Both the position numbers and the translations under genes were made by a program. The notes under the pieces were generated by a model. The model saw only the letters and a program-made list of their open reading frames with translations, ran no database searches and had not been told where the DNA came from. Of a stretch of 62,004 nucleotides of DNA, positions 1 through 8,003 are shown in pieces (within the stretch, counting starts at the first letter, position 1; each line of letters starts with the position of its first letter). This DNA is from Phascolarctobacterium_A sp902463975 (lineage in GTDB: Bacteria > Bacillota > Negativicutes > Acidaminococcales > Acidaminococcaceae), in the NCBI RefSeq assembly GCF_902463975.1, contig NZ_CABQHJ010000015.1, forward strand, positions 1 to 62,004, in the 5' to 3' direction.

Positions 1-52
1 ATAAGTGCGAGAGTAAAGCAACATACTTTTTCTCTTACACTTATATGGTACT

Positions 53-75
53 AAAAAGCCGCCCACATCGGCGGC
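53..75 (-). terminator. Rho-independent terminator after virD4
   Basis: On the minus strand a GCCGCC/GGCGGC hairpin with a six-base loop is followed by TTTTTAG. It lies just beyond the virD4 stop and the post-stop hairpin at 76-100, so it would end the transcript of the conjugation module at the left of the window. Confidence 0.7.
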
Positions 76-100
76 GCTTCGGGTCATCATGGCCCGAAGT
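76..100 (-). repeat. Post-stop hairpin, copy 4 (after virD4)
   Basis: CTTCGGGCCA and TGACCCGAAG arms around a short loop, abutting the virD4 stop codon. The same type of hairpin directly follows the stop codons of three other genes of this module (near 2452, 3515 and 5940). Confidence 0.7.
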
Positions 101-1917
101 TACACAAACTCGTCGCTGTCCAGATCATCGAAGTTCAACAGGTCAGCTTCTTCGTCCGTGTCAGAGCCGTCCACTTCGTACACCGTGTATTCGTCCTCTG
201 GCTTTAGTCTCAATGGCCGGTGGCGGAACAGGCTTTCCAAGCGGAAGGCGTTTTTCTTTTTATCAAATTCGGCTGTGTACTTGTAATTCGGGTGCTTTTT
301 CAAGTCATACTTCGGGGACAGGAAGGGCGGGAGCCCCCTAAGCTACAAGATACATTTATCCCCGGGCATGGTGGTGATCTCACTGGTGGTCATCAGTTCC
401 CGGCCAAGCCTCTGCATATTCTGGCTGTAACTTTCAGACTGTCCACGGCTTCGGCCCTCGGTCTGCATAGAGATGGTGGCCTTGCCCAGTCAGTTTTCCG
501 AAATATCCTTTAGGGTGGAAGCCTCCCGGCCTCCGAGGAATACGATACTGTCCATGTTGCCCATGATGGTTTCGGAATGGTCTTTGTACAATGCCTTGCA
601 CTGGCTCATTGCCTGATAAAAAAGCGTCAGGCTGATCTCACGGGAGCGGATGACGGCCACGATCTTTTCCAGCCCCGGCACCTGTCCGGTATTGGCTGCC
701 TCGTCCCACAGCACCTGCACATGGTAGGGCAGACGCCCGCCATAGGTGTTGTCAGCCCGTTCACACAGAAGGTTGAACATCTGCGAAAAAGCGAGGGCAA
801 CCAAAAAGTTGTAGGTGGTGTCCGTGTCGCTGATAAGAAAGAACAGCGCCGATTTTTCATCCCCCAGCTTATCCAGCTCGTCATAAGACATGATCTCCCG
901 AAGCTGGGGAATGTCAAAGGGAGCCAGCCTTGCACCGCAGGAAATCAAGATGCTTTTGGCTGTCTTGCCGCTGGCGAGCTTGTATTTCTTATACTGCCTC
1001 ACGGCGAAGTGCTGGGGGCTGCGACGTTCCAACCCGTCAAACATATAGTCCAACGCATTTTTGAAGGTTTCGTCATCCTCCCGGACTTCCATGCTGTTTA
1101 TCATTTCCACCAGCGTATTCATGTTGCGTTCTTCCTCCGGCCCCTCAAAGACGATGTAGGCCACAAGGGCGCAGTACAAGAGGGTTTCAGCTTTAGTCCA
1201 GAACTCGTCGCCCTCCTTGCCGTCGCCTTTGGTGTTGGCGATCAGAGCAGTAACGAATTTCAAAACATCGCTTTCCGTCTTGATATAGGCCAGCGGATTG
1301 TAGTGCATGGATTTTGAAAAGTCGATACTGTTGAACACCCGCACCCTGTATTTCTCCCGTTGCAGAAACCGCCCGCACTGGTCGAGGGTTCCGCCCTTCG
1401 GGTCTACCACCACATACGAGGAATGGGCTTGAAGGAGCTGCGGGGTCAGCCAGAACCTTGTCTTTCCCGAGCCGGACGAGCCGATGATACAGGCGTTCAG
1501 GTTGCGGGCGTTGGCGGGGATCTTCGGGCGGGTGTTCATGGTAAGGAACTCCGTCCCGGTCAGAATGACATTGTTCTGAAATTTGGGGTCTACAAACGGC
1601 TTTATATCCTCCTTTGTTCCCCAGCGGGCGGTGCCGTACTCCGCATCCCGCCGGAATTTCTTTGCCTGCTTGATTTTGGACTGTATCAGCAGATACATCC
1701 AGGCCGAACCGGCTAGGCCCACCAGCAGGTCAATGCCGCCCAGCCCCGGCCAGTAGGTTTCAAAGGCTTTGGGGAAGGTGTCGAGCATCCCCATGAGCTT
1801 TGTCCCGAAGTCTGCGCCGGGCGCGATACGGTAGGCCGTCCCGATTTTGGAGAAAAACCAGAACACGAAAAGGTACGACAGGTTGGGGAGCACATATTTT
1901 CTGATCTTGTCACTCAA
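100..1917 (-). pseudogene. virD4: VirD4/TraG-type coupling protein, interrupted by two in-frame stops
   Basis: Type IV coupling ATPase of conjugative elements, which brings the relaxosome to the mating channel at the inner membrane. The frame is intact over 606 codons, but codon 476 is TGA (490-492) and a second stop, TAG, lies at 343-345; without them the protein would run to ...LDSDEFV. Two N-terminal membrane segments (about residues 10-30 and 60-80) are followed by a Walker A (GSSGSGKTRF, about residue 148), by VVVDPKG, by Walker B (VLWDEAANTG) and by GGREAST near the break. The part after the stops (CILx-LRGLPPF, HPNYKYTAE) is the normal family C terminus, so these are substitutions and not a frameshift. 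The start overlaps the pcfB-like gene by 4 bp (ATGA). Loss of the last 130 residues probably abolishes transfer, unless the stops are read through or are sequencing errors. Confidence 0.85.
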
Positions 1918-2384
1918 CGTCCGTCCTTCACCGCCTCTCTGGTCCGCTGCTTTTCCTTTGCCTGTGTCCTGATCTGCTCCGTGAATTTCCGAAGCTGGCC
2001 GAGGATGGAAGCCTTGTCCTGCTCTTTGTTCAGCACCTTTGCGCTGTACTTCTGGAAGGCCGCCGTGATAGCGTCCGCCTGATTGGCTTTGAAAAACAGC
2101 AGGTAATGACCGGGGCTCACTTTATGGAAAGCGTAGTCCACATGGAACTCCTTCGCGATCCGGTCAAAATCCTTTGGAGCTCCCACATAGGGCATGGCAC
2201 TTTTGCCGCCATAGTGGTTCATCAGCTTTTTCACGCTCTGGCGTCCCTGCGGGGTCAGCGCCTTCCGGTGGTGCTTTTGCAGCGCCCGAACCACCTTGCC
2301 AAGAGCGGCAGCCAGCACTTTTCCTGTGAGCTTCGTTGTCCTGATCGAAAGGGCAACCGTTTTTTGGTTTACTTCTTCCTGCAT
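1914..2384 (-). CDS. pcfB: PcfB-like conjugation accessory protein (DUF3801)
   Basis: 156 residues, mostly helical and basic, resembling the PcfB/DUF3801 family found immediately before VirD4 in Gram-positive conjugative elements. In pCF10, PcfB works with the coupling protein PcfC in substrate recruitment. Visible features are an N-terminal MQEEVNQKTVAL-type start, a central stretch with GGKSAMPYVG, and a charged C terminus. It is preceded by GGAGG seven bases from the ATG and overlaps virD4 by 4 bp, so the two are translationally coupled. The order pcfB-virD4 is what makes the assignment firm; the biochemical role is inferred from family members. Confidence 0.8.
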   Translation of the reverse strand: MQEEVNQKTVALSIRTTKLTGKVLAAALGKVVRALQKHHRKALTPQGRQSVKKLMNHYGGKSAMPYVGAPKDFDRIAKEFHVDYAFHKVSPGHYLLFFKANQADAITAAFQKYSAKVLNKEQDKASILGQLRKFTEQIRTQAKEKQRTREAVKDGR

Positions 2385-2451
2385 AAAACCTCCTTTCCGT
2401 CGGGGTTCCCGCTATCCGGGAGGCCCCCGTACAGTCTCGGTGAACAGAAAA

Positions 2452-2474
2452 CCTCGGGCCAATGTGGCCCGAGG
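2452..2474 (-). repeat. Post-stop hairpin, copy 3
   Basis: Perfect 10-bp arms CCTCGGGCCA/TGGCCCGAGG with a 3-nt loop, beginning two bases after the stop codon of the gene at 2476-3525. No T-run follows, so it is not a classic terminator. Confidence 0.75.
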
Positions 2475-2475
2475 C

Positions 2476-3525
2476 TTACCGCTCGGCATCCCTGCCGGAC
2501 GGAGCTTTCTTTTCCGGCTCCGTCTGGACTTTTTCGCCCTGTTCCCGCATGGTTTGCAAGATAGAGGGCTTCTTTTGAAGCTGGGAGGGCTTTTCGCCGG
2601 ACAGCGGCTTGATACATTCCAAGCGGTCAGCCGCCCGGATGGCGTTGTCCGTGAGCTGCCTCTGCCATGCGCCCACGCTGGGAGCCCAGCGGAAACCGTT
2701 GCTTTTCAGCTCGGCCCGGGTGTCCGCGTCAGGCTTTCCGTCAAAGAACACCTGCAAGCGGTTGTCCTCCCGGTTCATTTCCACACGGCCCCCATCGAGC
2801 TCCCAGCCGGAAAATTCCTGCTGTGCCTGTTTGGAAAGCTGTTCGATACGGGCCTTTACCCGGCGGATCTCCGCATTGTTGTTGGTAAGCTGGTAACTTT
2901 CAAAGGGCCTCGGGTCGCTCCGCCAGCTTGACGCCATGCTTGCTTTCAGCTTTTCAATCTGGTCCGGCGACAGCAGCGCACAGCCGTCCAGCTTGCCATG
3001 CTTGCGGTAATAGGCGTTGACCTCCTTCATAATGAGCTGGGAGCGTTCCAGCCCGTCCAGCTTCTTCTGGAGCTTTTCAATCGCTGTCGGGTCATCGGCG
3101 CTGATCCCGCCCATGCCGGTACTGCATATCTTATCCAGCAGCCCTTGAATATACCGCCATTCCTCCATGTTGCTGTCCCGGGCCCGGTTCTGTTTTTCCT
3201 TCTTTCCCACCGGGAAATTGGCAGGTCCGGCGATCATCACAGAGGGAACCCTTGCGTCAATGGCAAAGCCCTGGTTCATGTTTTCGGCCAGCTTGCGGGC
3301 GTAGGTGTCTAACAGATGGTCGATCTTCTCATGGTACATGGGGTCCACCCGGGATTTCTGCTGTTCCGCTATGGCGGCGGCCTTGTCCACCATTGCCCGG
3401 TATTCCGCCGTTGCGCTCCCTTCCTTGTAGTCGGAAAAGCTGTTCATTTCTTTTGCCCGGCGGGCGGCCCCTTCATTGATAGGGTAATAGTTGATGGTAT
3501 GCACCTCCTTCATGCTTCGGGCCAT
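2476..3525 (-). CDS. Conjugative-element protein of unknown function
   Basis: About 340-349 residues. I recognise it only as a protein that recurs in this class of gut Firmicute element. The N-terminal half contains a helical region (YYPINEGAARRAKEMNSFSDY). The C-terminal half has a small domain around GFRWAPSVGAWQRQLT, a motif seen at the ends of several element-borne proteins, followed by a charged Lys/Glu/Gln tail. The start is uncertain. An AAGGAGG site lies 8 nt before an ATC codon at 3495, where homologues as I recall them begin (x-NYYPINE). The ATGs at 3525 and 3513 have no ribosome site, and 3525 lies inside the preceding hairpin. It sits between ardA and the pcfB-like gene in a continuous same-strand run. 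Confidence 0.65.
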   Translation of the reverse strand: MARSMKEVHTINYYPINEGAARRAKEMNSFSDYKEGSATAEYRAMVDKAAAIAEQQKSRVDPMYHEKIDHLLDTYARKLAENMNQGFAIDARVPSVMIAGPANFPVGKKEKQNRARDSNMEEWRYIQGLLDKICSTGMGGISADDPTAIEKLQKKLDGLERSQLIMKEVNAYYRKHGKLDGCALLSPDQIEKLKASMASSWRSDPRPFESYQLTNNNAEIRRVKARIEQLSKQAQQEFSGWELDGGRVEMNREDNRLQVFFDGKPDADTRAELKSNGFRWAPSVGAWQRQLTDNAIRAADRLECIKPLSGEKPSQLQKKPSILQTMREQGEKVQTEPEKKAPSGRDAER

Positions 3526-3537
3526 GCTGGCCCGAAG
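3515..3537 (-). repeat. Post-stop hairpin, copy 2 (after ardA)
   Basis: Perfect 10-bp arms CTTCGGGCCA/TGGCCCGAAG with a 3-nt loop. It starts two bases after the ardA stop and ends just before the AAGGAGG of the next gene. Confidence 0.75.
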
Positions 3538-3539
3538 TC

Positions 3540-4253
3540 TTACCGTTCTTCATGGGAAGGCTCCGCCTTGTCCTTTTTCGGAGCGGGCGGGGCTTCTTGA
3601 AACCGTTTGAGTGCAGTGAGAATGGAGTGGACAGGCTCGGCCTTTTCAGGATAGGCAAATATCCGGTGTTCCGGCGGAATGTCCTGCGGCCCGTGGTAAT
3701 ACTCCTTGAAGCCCTTCGGGACTGCCGAGACATACCCACCGGGAGCGAATACGCCGCCCTCGTTGATACGCACATCCCGTCCGTATGCCTCATAATCGAA
3801 GTAGTTCTGAATATGCTCCGGTATGTCGATAGTCCCAAGCTCGTCGGCGTAAAGACGGCCCAGCCCTTCATCATCAGAAATATCCGGGTAAAAGCGGTAC
3901 AGGTCAAGGTTCTGCGTCAGGTTTATCAAATCCTTCACGCTCCTTGTGTAGTTTCCCAAGACAAGAGCGGCTTCAAAGGTTTCCAGTCCGCCCTTATCCC
4001 GTACTTCCAGCAGGGCGTGGCCCAGCTCGTTCAGCTCGTCGATGTTCTCACATTCGTAGAGATGATCGTAGAGCCCCAGCACATCGCTGTCAAAGCTGGT
4101 AAAGAACACTTCGCTGTACCGTTTCCCGTCTATCCCGATTTTGGCAAGGGCGGCCTGCAACTCCTGTGTCGTCGTGGGGAAATGTACCGTTGTCCCTACC
4201 TCGATCCCCATTAAGGGGTACAGGGCTGTATTGGTTATATAGGCTTCAAACAT
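3540..4253 (-). CDS. ardA: ArdA-family antirestriction protein
   Basis: ArdA proteins are acidic DNA mimics that inhibit type I restriction enzymes and protect incoming conjugative DNA. The product is about 237 residues starting MFEAYITNTALYPLMG, with the ArdA-type YITNxA opening. It is rich in Asp and Glu (for example DELGTIDIPEHIQNYFDYEAYGRD) and ends in a Pro/Lys/Glu tail. I chose the ATG at 4253 because it has a GGAAG site and lies 4 bp after the methyltransferase stop. An upstream in-frame extension into that gene has no family similarity. ArdA followed by conjugation genes is a standard arrangement in Tn916- and Tn1549-like elements. Confidence 0.85.
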   Translation of the reverse strand: MFEAYITNTALYPLMGIEVGTTVHFPTTTQELQAALAKIGIDGKRYSEVFFTSFDSDVLGLYDHLYECENIDELNELGHALLEVRDKGGLETFEAALVLGNYTRSVKDLINLTQNLDLYRFYPDISDDEGLGRLYADELGTIDIPEHIQNYFDYEAYGRDVRINEGGVFAPGGYVSAVPKGFKEYYHGPQDIPPEHRIFAYPEKAEPVHSILTALKRFQEAPPAPKKDKAEPSHEER

Positions 4254-4257
4254 GGGC

Positions 4258-5322
4258 TTATTCTTCCTTTCCGGCCCGGTCAGCCAGCACCTCATAGATC
4301 CCGGCCATAATGTAATCGGCGCAAGGGAGGGCAATCGCATTTCCCAGCGCCTTGTAGCGTTGCAGAGGCCGGATCTCCATGCCGTCCGCCCCGTACTTTG
4401 TCCAACCCTCCGGCAGCCCCATCAGCCGTTCACTTTCTGTTTCCGTCAGAAAACGGATACAGCCGCCCTCATACCAGAAGGCAAAGGGCGTTACATCACT
4501 GGCTAAAAGAGTGGGAAAAGGGTCAGTTGGTAATCCGAAGCTGTTTCGGAAGGCCGTTTCTTCCTGCCTTTTTGCCGCTCCCCGCATACGGAAGCACTGA
4601 AAGGGGTGGATGACTGGTATCTGCCGCCCTGTTTCAAAAGAAGCTGTTCGATCTCCTTCGGCGGCGGCCCGCCCGCCCTCTCCACAAGGCGGAGGAAGTG
4701 GGAGCATTGGACGGGGCTTAAATAGTATGTCTGCGGCACGTCTGCCTCCAAAATCCGCCACGACGAAAATCCGCTGCCTTCGTGCCAGCCTTCGGGAGCC
4801 TGCCCAATACTGGGCGTCAATGAGCCGCCAGCACACGTCAGGCGTTCCCCCTCGCACCATTCCGGCGTTTCCCCATCTTCCCGAAGGAGGCATTGGAACT
4901 TCGGTGTTCGAGAAGGCGGATAGGACGGCTATAAAGTCCATCCGGTCATTTGTAGAAAACGCTCCCATGACGTTTTCCCAAACAGCGATAGCTGGATATA
5001 GGTTATCAGTAGCATCCCTCATTTCCTGTATGATACGAAACGCCTGATAGAACAGGCTTGATTTTGCCCCGGCAAGGCCGGAGCGGTTGCCGATCAGAGA
5101 AAGGTTCTGACAGGGAGAGCCGAAGGTTATCACATGGACCGGCGGGATTTTCCAGCCGTCCACCTTCGTAATATCCCCCAAATGCACCATGTCGGGAAAG
5201 TGCCTTTTGGTTATGGAGATGGGCGCTTTTTCAATCTCGCTGGCCCAGACCGGACGGATACCGCACCGGGAAGCAGCCAGAGGGAACACGCCAATCCCGT
5301 CGAAAAGGCTCCCCAGCTTAAT
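4258..5322 (-). CDS. DNA (cytosine-5-)-methyltransferase
   Basis: Transfers a methyl group from S-adenosylmethionine to cytosine C5; on mobile elements it usually guards against host restriction. C5-methylase motifs appear in order: motif I (SLFDGIG), motif IV with the catalytic Cys (GSPCQNLS), motif VI (WENV), motif VIII (RRQRIFVVADF) and motif X (GNAIALPCADYIMAGI). Motif I is upstream of the first conventional start (GTG at 5289), so translation must begin earlier. The only candidates before an upstream in-frame stop are non-standard, most simply ATT at 5322, which overlaps the stop of the preceding gene (CATTAA) and suggests coupling. From there the protein is 354 residues. No partner endonuclease is nearby. 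The target sequence cannot be read from this. Confidence 0.85.
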   Translation of the reverse strand: MKLGSLFDGIGVFPLAASRCGIRPVWASEIEKAPISITKRHFPDMVHLGDITKVDGWKIPPVHVITFGSPCQNLSLIGNRSGLAGAKSSLFYQAFRIIQEMRDATDNLYPAIAVWENVMGAFSTNDRMDFIAVLSAFSNTEVPMPPSGRWGNAGMVRGGTPDVCWRLIDAQYWAGSRRLARRQRIFVVADFGGRRAADILFKPRPMLPLPPPCGEGGRAAAEGDRTASFETGRQIPVIHPFQCFRMRGAAKRQEETAFRNSFGLPTDPFPTLLASDVTPFAFWYEGGCIRFLTETESERLMGLPEGWTKYGADGMEIRPLQRYKALGNAIALPCADYIMAGIYEVLADRAGKEE

Positions 5323-5674
5323 GTCCGGTATGGCCCGGGGTGCCGTGTCCCTTCACGGCAAGCACCCCTTCCAGCGTTGTCGCCGCAATGCCCAGCCGTC
5401 CGGCAACCGCAATATCGTTTTTCACATCCTCGTCCACAGCGCTGCCGCAGACGATCAGGGTGTGGGAGCGCCGCAGCATATCCCGGCGCATATCGATCCC
5501 GGCCTTATGTTCCTCGGGAACGCTGTCATTCAAAAACAGCGGCAGATACAAGAGCGGGCAGATCGGGGAAAAGCCCGCCTCATAAGCAAGGCGGCAGTAG
5601 TGGACCGCCAGCTCCATATCAACATCCGGCTCACCGCTCCATGCGGCGGTCAGGTATGCTAAAGGTCGTTTCAT
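5318..5674 (-). CDS. DUF7768/DUF4406-like element protein
   Basis: About 118 residues, starting MKRPLAYLTAAWSG. It resembles the small DUF4406/DUF7768 proteins whose fold is related to nucleoside 2-deoxyribosyltransferases, with a nucleotide-binding-like start, a CPLLYLP segment and DMRRDMLRRSHTLIVCG. Function on conjugative elements is unknown. The start at 5674 is set by GGAGG 8 bases upstream; a slightly longer frame has no such site. Its stop overlaps the start of the methyltransferase. Confidence 0.7.
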   Translation of the reverse strand: MKRPLAYLTAAWSGEPDVDMELAVHYCRLAYEAGFSPICPLLYLPLFLNDSVPEEHKAGIDMRRDMLRRSHTLIVCGSAVDEDVKNDIAVAGRLGIAATTLEGVLAVKGHGTPGHTGH

Positions 5675-5759
5675 TGGTTGAACCTCCATTTCTGTTTTGG
5701 TTTAGGGAAAAGCAAGGTATCGCCCAACCCCTCCGCCCCTTCCCCCGGGAAGGGGAACG

Positions 5760-5911
5760 GCTCTGGAGAATTTATATCCCCGTCGCTTGACCGGGAAAAA
5801 GCATAACCGGGAGTGCCTCCGGCACCGCCTGCGGCGGCGCTGCCCTTGACTGATTTTCCCGGCTATGCTACGGAATAACTGGCGACGGGGAATAATTTAT
5901 ATCTCCAGAGC
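5760..5911. repeat. Long interrupted inverted repeat
   Basis: Three paired blocks nest in order. GCTCTGGAGA (5760-5769) pairs with TCTCCAGAGC (5902-5911). CCCCGTCGC (5778-5786) pairs with GCGACGGGG (5882-5890). AGCATAACCGGGA (5800-5812) pairs with TCCCGGCTATGCT (5857-5869) with one bulge. The GC-rich centre can fold further. Candidates are an origin of transfer, a small non-autonomous insertion, or a structured RNA between genes; the sequence does not decide. Confidence 0.65.
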
Positions 5912-5939
5912 TTCGGGGCGCGGGGCAGAGCCCCGCAAT

Positions 5940-5962
5940 CCTCGGGCCATGCTGACCCGAAG
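5940..5962 (-). repeat. Post-stop hairpin, copy 1 (after parB)
   Basis: CTTCGGGTCA and TGGCCCGAGG arms, slightly imperfect, 7 bases after the parB stop. Same family as the hairpins at 76, 2452 and 3515. Confidence 0.65.
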
Positions 5963-5969
5963 TTTGGGC

Positions 5970-7304
5970 TTACTTTTCCTGTTCGGTTTTCTTCTCCGGC
6001 TTTTCGTGTTCCTTCTGCTGACCCTTCCAGTCGTCCAGCAACTTGATGATCTGGTCCTTCATTTCCCTCGGCGTAGTTTCCTTGCCGAAATACTTGCTCA
6101 GTTCCGCACCTGTCAAAATCACTTTGTCTACCTCCTTCTTGTCCTCCATCATAATGCCGTCGATCACATCCCCGTTGAGCAGCTTCTTTTCGTCCAACTC
6201 ACGCATACGCTTTGCCTGCGCCTGTGAAGGCGAGGACTGATGGATGTCAATGGCGACGGCGATATAGTTCTGGTTCTTCTTGCCGATATAGGAAAGCTCC
6301 ACCGCCGTAGTAAAACCCAGCTTTTTTTCATCCATCAGCTTCATCAGGTCGGGAACCAGTTCATTGAGCCGGATATACCGCTGCACCTGTTTGACAGCCA
6401 TCTTATTGCGCTCGGCCACAATTTCGTTGGAGCGTTTTCCTGCGTCCTTCGGGTTAATCTGGCCCGAAGTGCGGGAGCCCTGGTGCTTGATAGCCTCAAG
6501 CTGCATTTTCAAGGCTTTGGCCCGCTCACTGGGTAGGATTTCTTCACGCTGGTTGAGATTGTCCTCGACCATCTGTGTGATGGCTTCATCATCCGTCAGG
6601 TTTCGGACGATACAGGGCATATCCGCATACCCGGCAAGCTCGCTGGCTTTCTGGCGGCGGTGGCCGGACACGATCTCATAGCCGCCATCCTCACGTGGAC
6701 GGACAATAGCGGGCTGGGTCACGCCCTTGTCCTTAACGCTGGACACCATAGCCCGCATTTCTTCATCATCCCGGACTTCAAAGGGATGGTTCTTGAAGGC
6801 GTGGAGCTCGTTCAGCTTGATATAGACGATCTGCTCCTTGCCCCGGCGTGGTGCATCCTTCGGCTTTTCGGGTTCCTTCGGAGTGGGAGCGGTCTGCACC
6901 GTTGGAGCCGTTTTTTTCTCCAGTTCCTTTTTGACTGCCTTTTCCGGTTTCTGTGCGGGAGCTTTGGACTTCGGGGCTGCGTCCTTGTCCTTATCTGTTT
7001 TCGGGGGACGGCCCCGGCGCTTCAGCTGTTCCGGCTGCTTTTCCGGTTTCTCCACTTTTGCCGGGTCAGACTTTTCTACGCCGGGAGCTGTTGCCCGTTC
7101 CTCGGCTTTCTTTTCCTTCATAATTTCAGCGAAGTTATAGACGGAAACCTGCGGGTTCTTTACCTCCGGTTCTGTCTTTTTTTCCGGCTCTGGGGAAACG
7201 GAAACCTTCTCCGGCTCTTTTGGGGGATTAGGCGGTGTTTCCTTGCCCGGCCCGCTATCCGTTACCGGCTGTTCCGGCGTTTTTGTGGTTTTATCATCTG
7301 CCAT
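5970..7304 (-). CDS. parB: ParB/Spo0J-family nuclease-fold DNA-binding protein
   Basis: ParB-type protein of a conjugative element, thought to aid partition or regulation of the circular form. The first 150 residues are a low-complexity Pro/Lys/Glu linker. The ParB N-terminal domain follows (about residues 155-250, IKLNELHAFKNHPF through the GHRR box, EIVSGHRRQKA, and DNLNQREEI). After it comes a KorB-like helix-turn-helix region (NKMAVKQVQRYIRLNELV) and a charged C terminus. The start at 7304 is 9 bases from GGAGG; the ATG six bases earlier is too close to it. No parA is visible in the window, so it may be a solo ParB. It is the first gene of the minus-strand module, with a terminator directly upstream that insulates it. 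Confidence 0.85.
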   Translation of the reverse strand: MADDKTTKTPEQPVTDSGPGKETPPNPPKEPEKVSVSPEPEKKTEPEVKNPQVSVYNFAEIMKEKKAEERATAPGVEKSDPAKVEKPEKQPEQLKRRGRPPKTDKDKDAAPKSKAPAQKPEKAVKKELEKKTAPTVQTAPTPKEPEKPKDAPRRGKEQIVYIKLNELHAFKNHPFEVRDDEEMRAMVSSVKDKGVTQPAIVRPREDGGYEIVSGHRRQKASELAGYADMPCIVRNLTDDEAITQMVEDNLNQREEILPSERAKALKMQLEAIKHQGSRTSGQINPKDAGKRSNEIVAERNKMAVKQVQRYIRLNELVPDLMKLMDEKKLGFTTAVELSYIGKKNQNYIAVAIDIHQSSPSQAQAKRMRELDEKKLLNGDVIDGIMMEDKKEVDKVILTGAELSKYFGKETTPREMKDQIIKLLDDWKGQQKEHEKPEKKTEQEK

Positions 7305-7332
7305 AAGCATTTACCTCCTGTTTTTGGGCATG

Positions 7333-7364
7333 AAAAAAGGGGCTCAACTTTTCAGTCAAGCCCC
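7333..7364 (-). terminator. Rho-independent terminator upstream of parB
   Basis: On the minus strand a 10-bp stem with two G-U pairs (GGGGCTTGAC/GTTGAGCCCC) is followed by six T. It isolates parB from upstream minus-strand transcription. Confidence 0.75.
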
Positions 7365-7667
7365 CGTGGGAAGTTCCTCCTTTCTCCGCCATGATACAAA
7401 AATACCGCCCGTAGTCTCGTTTGGGCGGTACTTTGTGTAAGATTGGCAGTCCATTATTAAGTTTTTTATTATATTCCCTTTGTACACCGTTGCAAGAAAT
7501 TCTTTTGTAATAGGATATCCAGAGCTTTCACTTATTGCAGAATCAATTCCATAATAAGGGCATAGAGCAGTGTGACCATTATCCCAATAGAGCCATTCTT
7601 TGATTTCGGATGAGTGAAATATGTCTAGGCAGTAAAAACAGCCGCATTTAGAATCTTGTTCAAGCAT
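7356..7667 (-). CDS. Small Cys-containing protein of unknown function
   Basis: 103 codons. The N-terminal 80 residues look like a small zinc-binding protein: a CGCFYC pair near residues 8-13 and a later Cys near HTALCPYYGID, with the second CxxC reduced to a single Cys. The last 25 residues are encoded by terminator hairpins and look like read-through, so either the original stop was lost or the junction with the conjugative element falls here. It starts immediately after the stop of a 39-codon ORF (TAAATG), so the two would be co-translated. Composition is AT-rich, unlike the GC-rich module downstream. I do not assign a function. Confidence 0.5.
   Translation of the reverse strand: MLEQDSKCGCFYCLDIFHSSEIKEWLYWDNGHTALCPYYGIDSAISESSGYPITKEFLATVYKGNIIKNLIMDCQSYTKYRPNETTGGIFVSWRRKEELPTGA
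7397..7430 (-). terminator. Rho-independent terminator
   Basis: Perfect 8-bp stem TACCGCCC/GGGCGGTA with a 12-nt loop, followed on the minus strand by TTTTTG. It overlaps the 3' part of the 103-codon ORF, so transcripts of that gene probably end inside the present reading frame. Confidence 0.75.
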
Positions 7668-7787
7668 TTATTTATGATTAGAGCTAAATAGGTGAGCGTT
7701 AATATAATCTGCTTCATTGGGATTAATGTTGAAAAAGCTTTCTTTTTCTTCTCTAGTTAGATGATAATCTTGGTAATACTTAGACAT
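7668..7787 (-). CDS. 39-residue ORF upstream of the small Cys protein
   Basis: Encodes a 39-residue peptide starting MSKYYQDYHLTREEKESFF and ending HLFSSNHK. It has an AGGTGG-like ribosome site before the ATG, and its stop touches the ATG of the following gene. Charged and without membrane segments. It may be a real small gene or a leader peptide for the next ORF; nothing identifies its role. Confidence 0.4.
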   Translation of the reverse strand: MSKYYQDYHLTREEKESFFNINPNEADYINAHLFSSNHK

Positions 7788-8003
7788 TACTGGCCACCTG
7801 CCTCTCTTATTTTTCTATTCTTATTATACTTTTTTGGCCGGAGTTGCAATATCGCGAGAAAATAATCCTTGAAGGAGCAGAGATCGATAGAAAGAAATAT
7901 ATTGAAGAGTGCTTTGAGTTATGGGAAATATGATATAATATTGAAAACGACAGATATCAAAACATGACGAATTTTTAAAGTATTTTTTTGATGGGGTGTA
8001 ACC

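Larger units (their letters stand above)
5675..5969. other. 295-bp non-coding gap with a large inverted repeat
   Basis: No credible ORF. It holds a long interrupted inverted repeat at 5760-5911, a GCGGGGC/GCCCCGC hairpin at about 5919-5935 and a post-stop hairpin at 5940-5962, all between parB and the DUF7768-like gene. Confidence 0.6.
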
